Of a DNA stretch of 8,041 bases, positions 5,373 through 8,041 are shown one piece after another. Both the position numbers and the translations under genes were made by a program. Numbering within the stretch: position 1 is the first letter of the stretch; every line of letters begins with the position of its first letter. The notes beneath the pieces are model-generated. The model had not been told where the DNA came from, ran no database searches, and was given only the letters and a program-made list of their open reading frames with translations. This DNA comes from Eubacterium sp. GTDB taxonomy: Bacteria; Bacillota_A; Clostridia; Lachnospirales; Lachnospiraceae. Location: NCBI GenBank assembly GCA_024687845.1, contig JAILEL010000039.1:1-8041 (forward strand), written 5' to 3'.

Positions 5373-5411
5373 GTCAAAATGCGTTCCTGTTTGAAGAAAA
5401 AGGAATTTGAC
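5373..5411 (+). other. Imperfect hairpin between ATPase and permease genes
   Basis: GTCAAA (5373-5378) pairs with TTTGAC (5406-5411), and inside it TTCC (5384-5387) pairs with GGAA (5402-5405), with a 5-base bulge on the left arm. No T-run follows (CTTATATCAT), so it is not a good intrinsic terminator. It could stabilise or process the ATPase-permease transcript, or be chance. The rest of the 94-base gap holds only the permease ribosome binding site, AAAGGA (5445-5450). Confidence 0.35.
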
Positions 5412-5457
5412 CTTATATCATAGAAAAAATAAGTAAGCTGAAATAAAGGACAAAATC

Positions 5458-8041
5458 ATGAAGAATGTAGATAATAAAAAGGTAATCAACAATATAGCAA
5501 CAAGCGGAATCAAGGCAAAGCTTAGTAAGTATGTAATACTTGTTATGGCAGTAATACTTACAAGTCTTCTGTTCTCATCACTTTTCTCTGTAGGTGGAAG
5601 CATGATAAATGAGATACAGGAAGGTTCCATGAGACAGGCCGGCGGTAGCTGTCATGGTAGTTTCAAGTATCTTACAGAGGCTGAGTATAATCAGATAAAG
5701 GATGATCCAAAGCTTAAATCTGTTAATTATAGAATCATGGTAGGTATGCTCGCAAATGAGGAACTGAAGAAGATTCATTCAGAGTGTTACTTCGCTGAAC
5801 TTGAAAATGCGAAGAATGGATTCAGCGCACCTACAAAGGGCAGAATGCCTGAAGCTGAGGATGAGGTTGTTCTGAGTAATGTCACACTTGAGGCCTTAAG
5901 TGTCCCATGTGAAGTGGGAAGTAAGGTTACTCTGGATATAGAATTAGAAGATGAAGTAATAGAGAAAGATTTTACAGTGTGTGGAATCTATGAGGGAGAT
6001 CCTATAAGTCCGGCACAGATGACATACTTCTCAAAGAGTTTTCAGGAAAAGTATGCACCTGCCAAGACTGTACCCCTTCCGGAATCAGATACATATGATT
6101 ATGTTGGCAGATATTCAGTAGATTTTAATTTCAGTAACAGTATCAATATTGAAGGTAAGGTTCAGGATCTTATAGCCAGAACTGGAATTAGAGAAGATGT
6201 TGATTACGGTGTTAACTGGGCTTATGCAGCAAGTAGCATTGACCCATCTATGATTATCATATGTCTTGTACTTGGTGCAGTATTTATGTTCGCAGGTTAT
6301 CTGATCATATTTAATATATTTGATATAAATATTATTTCAGATATTCAGGAGTTCGGTCTTCTTAAGACAATCGGAACAACTGAGAAGCAGCTACGAAAGA
6401 TAGTAATGAAGAGAGCGAATATCATTTCCCTCATCGGTATACCTGTTGGAATAGCTTTGGGAGTTCTGGTTGCAGTAGTTCTTCTTCCAACCATTTCCGG
6501 ACAGTTTGATACAGTTAATGTTGGAAAAGGTGAACTTCATATGAATGTCTGGATGCTTCTAGGAGCAGCTGCATTTTCCTATATCACAGTAGTTATAAGT
6601 GCTATGAAGCCTTGCCGTAAGGCCTCAAAGGTATCACCAGTTGAGACAGTAAAATATACAGAAGAAACAGGTAAGAATGGAAAACCTAAAAAGAAGCTGG
6701 TTACAGTAATCTTGTCACTTTCTCTTGCACTTGTTGTACTTAATTCAGTATACGGATTTGTAAGTGGTTTCAGTATGGATGGTTATGTTGAGAATCTCAT
6801 CATTTCCGATTTCAGTGTACAGGATGTTACAGTGGATGATCCAAGTGCTTCATATAAGGAAACTGAGGCGATTGATTCGACACTTCTTGAGAATTTAAAA
6901 GGTCTTGATGGAGTAGAAGAGGTTGGAGCGGTATATATAAACGATAGAAATCAGGAGTTTAATGATGAAAGCTGGGCTAAGATAGAAGAAAATTTTCTTA
7001 ACTCAGATTTACTGAAGGAGAAATATGTAAGCCACCATTATTCAGAAGCAGATATAGAAACTTCAAACGAGTATATGAGAGAATCCAAAACTATAGATGG
7101 AAAGACTTATGGAGTTGGAAAGCTTGCTTTTGAAAAGCTGAAGGTTCTGGAAACAATAGATGGGAAAGATAGTATCGACTGGGATACATTTAATAGTGGA
7201 AACTATGTTCTTATAACCAGATTTATGACAGACACTGGTGAGCTTGATTTCCTTAAGCCGGGAGACAAGGTTCAGATAAGAAGTTATGATCCAAAGTATA
7301 TGGAGACTCTTACAGACACTGATGAAGATGGAAAAGAGTATGAGTATGTGAGCTATGAAAATGCTCCAGTAAAAGAATACGAAGTATATGGTATAGTAGA
7401 GATTCCACTTGCACTGGGACTTAGATCTTTTGGACTTTGCGATTGTAACTATGTTCTACCAGAGGATGAGTTCTTATCACTTAATGGCGCTGACTGGGGT
7501 GCTATGAGAGTTCTTATGAATGTTCAGGATTCGAAGGAAGCGTCCGTAAATGAGTGGCTTGAAAATTACACAGCTGAAGTAAACAGCAACATGACTTATG
7601 ACTCAAAGGAAAGTATAGAAGAAGAGTATGCTTCCTTTGGTACTATGATAAAAATCGTTGGTGTAGTAGTTGCTGGTATACTTGGACTTATCGGTCTAAT
7701 GAACTTTGCTAATACAATGATTACTTCAATAATTGTAAGAAGCAGAGAACTTGCAATGCTTGAAGCAGTTGGAATGACAGGAAAGCAGCAGAAGGCTAAG
7801 CTTATGAAGGAAGCATTAGTTTACTTCATCTGGACGATAATTTGTTCGATTGGTGTATCTGTACTACTCAGCTTTACGCTTATAAAAATGCTTACTGCAC
7901 AGTTACCTATGTTTGTCTGGAACTTCACACTTATTCCACTTGGTGTGTGCATTCCATTTATCTGTGTGATGGTAGTTGCTATACCAGTAATCGCTTACAA
8001 CAAGATTTGTAAAAGAAGTGTAGTTGACAGACTTCGTGTAG
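5458..8041 (+). CDS. FtsX-family ABC transporter permease, two extracytoplasmic domains (3'-truncated)
   Basis: The frame is open from ATG 5458 (AAAGGA 5445-5450, seven bases upstream) to the window end, 861 residues; the last visible residues VVDRLRV look like the final few of this family, so little is missing. Topology is two repeats of a 1+3 helix plan. First half: helix 25-45, extracytoplasmic domain 46-261, helices about 265-286, 322-343 and 364-383, with FtsX coupling segment EFGLLKTIGTTEKQL (298-312) and SPVE before the linker. Second half: helix 414-435, large extracytoplasmic domain about 436-727, helices about 731-752, 786-807 and 825-846, with the parallel segment RELAMLEAVGMT (763-774). 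Duplicated FtsX halves with large outside domains mark a MacB/LolC-like mechanotransmitter rather than a channel. It pairs with the ATPase just upstream; the TCS genes before them suggest a substrate or signal at the envelope. Its exact substrate is unknown. It differs from BceB proper, which has ten helices and one large loop. Confidence 0.93.
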   Translation, partial: MKNVDNKKVINNIATSGIKAKLSKYVILVMAVILTSLLFSSLFSVGGSMINEIQEGSMRQAGGSCHGSFKYLTEAEYNQIKDDPKLKSVNYRIMVGMLANEELKKIHSECYFAELENAKNGFSAPTKGRMPEAEDEVVLSNVTLEALSVPCEVGSKVTLDIELEDEVIEKDFTVCGIYEGDPISPAQMTYFSKSFQEKYAPAKTVPLPESDTYDYVGRYSVDFNFSNSINIEGKVQDLIARTGIREDVDYGVNWAYAASSIDPSMIIICLVLGAVFMFAGYLIIFNIFDINIISDIQEFGLLKTIGTTEKQLRKIVMKRANIISLIGIPVGIALGVLVAVVLLPTISGQFDTVNVGKGELHMNVWMLLGAAAFSYITVVISAMKPCRKASKVSPVETVKYTEETGKNGKPKKKLVTVILSLSLALVVLNSVYGFVSGFSMDGYVENLIISDFSVQDVTVDDPSASYKETEAIDSTLLENLKGLDGVEEVGAVYINDRNQEFNDESWAKIEENFLNSDLLKEKYVSHHYSEADIETSNEYMRESKTIDGKTYGVGKLAFEKLKVLETIDGKDSIDWDTFNSGNYVLITRFMTDTGELDFLKPGDKVQIRSYDPKYMETLTDTDEDGKEYEYVSYENAPVKEYEVYGIVEIPLALGLRSFGLCDCNYVLPEDEFLSLNGADWGAMRVLMNVQDSKEASVNEWLENYTAEVNSNMTYDSKESIEEEYASFGTMIKIVGVVVAGILGLIGLMNFANTMITSIIVRSRELAMLEAVGMTGKQQKAKLMKEALVYFIWTIICSIGVSVLLSFTLIKMLTAQLPMFVWNFTLIPLGVCIPFICVMVVAIPVIAYNKICKRSVVDRLRV

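Noticed and set aside
5418..5778. Two minus-strand open frames over the start of the permease
   Set aside because: Hydrophobic translation comes from the complement of the first permease helix region; the plus-strand frame is open for 861 codons with family motifs.
1..8041. CRISPR arrays, insertion sequences, tRNA/rRNA genes, phage genes or riboswitch aptamers
   Set aside because: No repeat-spacer pattern, transposase motif, tRNA-like CCA-ended cloverleaf or long structured leader was seen by reading the window; genes look like uniform chromosomal coding DNA.

Overview
The window is A+T-rich, tightly packed bacterial DNA with short intergenic gaps, GTG and TTG starts next to strong Shine-Dalgarno sequences, and intrinsic terminators. 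Protein styles (HisKA kinase with an SHQTKTP H-box, FtsX permease with duplicated halves, GGS-type shikimate kinase homologue, HPR-type Dus) resemble Firmicutes of the family Lachnospiraceae (Butyrivibrio, Pseudobutyrivibrio or a relative). This placement is inferred from remembered family resemblance, not from a search. No rRNA, tRNA, CRISPR, transposase or phage gene was seen, so it looks like ordinary chromosome.

Layout. Bases 1-301 (+) hold the 3' end of an HD-domain phosphohydrolase-like gene, followed by one or two short terminator hairpins. A tRNA-dihydrouridine synthase gene (378-1349, -) converges on it; the second terminator lies inside the last codons of that gene. A 78-base divergent intergenic region (1350-1427) then leads into a co-directional run: shikimate kinase-like protein (1428-1922), two-helix membrane protein with an extracytoplasmic PEBP/YbhB domain (1924-2601), 78-residue protein of unknown function (2634-2870), OmpR-type response regulator (2907-3623) and histidine kinase without membrane segments (3641-4531). 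Gaps inside this run are 1, 32, 36 and 17 bases and no internal terminator is visible, so it is probably one operon. It ends at a strong terminator (4552-4586).

After the terminator, a perfect inverted repeat CTTTCA-N4-TGAAAG and promoter-like sequences precede an ABC ATPase (4698-5363) and a large FtsX-family permease (5458 to the window end, only its last residues missing). The arrangement of regulator, kinase, ATPase and two-domain permease matches the general plan of Firmicutes modules that sense and counter cell-envelope-active compounds (Bce-like). Here the kinase has no transmembrane or extracellular part of its own, so any envelope signal would have to come through a partner, plausibly the permease. 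The inverted repeat is a natural candidate for the response-regulator binding site.

The parts most worth a second look are that putative operator, the soluble kinase, the shikimate kinase homologue that lacks the usual shikimate-binding arginine, the unusual membrane-anchored PEBP protein, and the small unknown protein encoded directly before the two-component pair. Nothing here can be called a proven new system from sequence alone.
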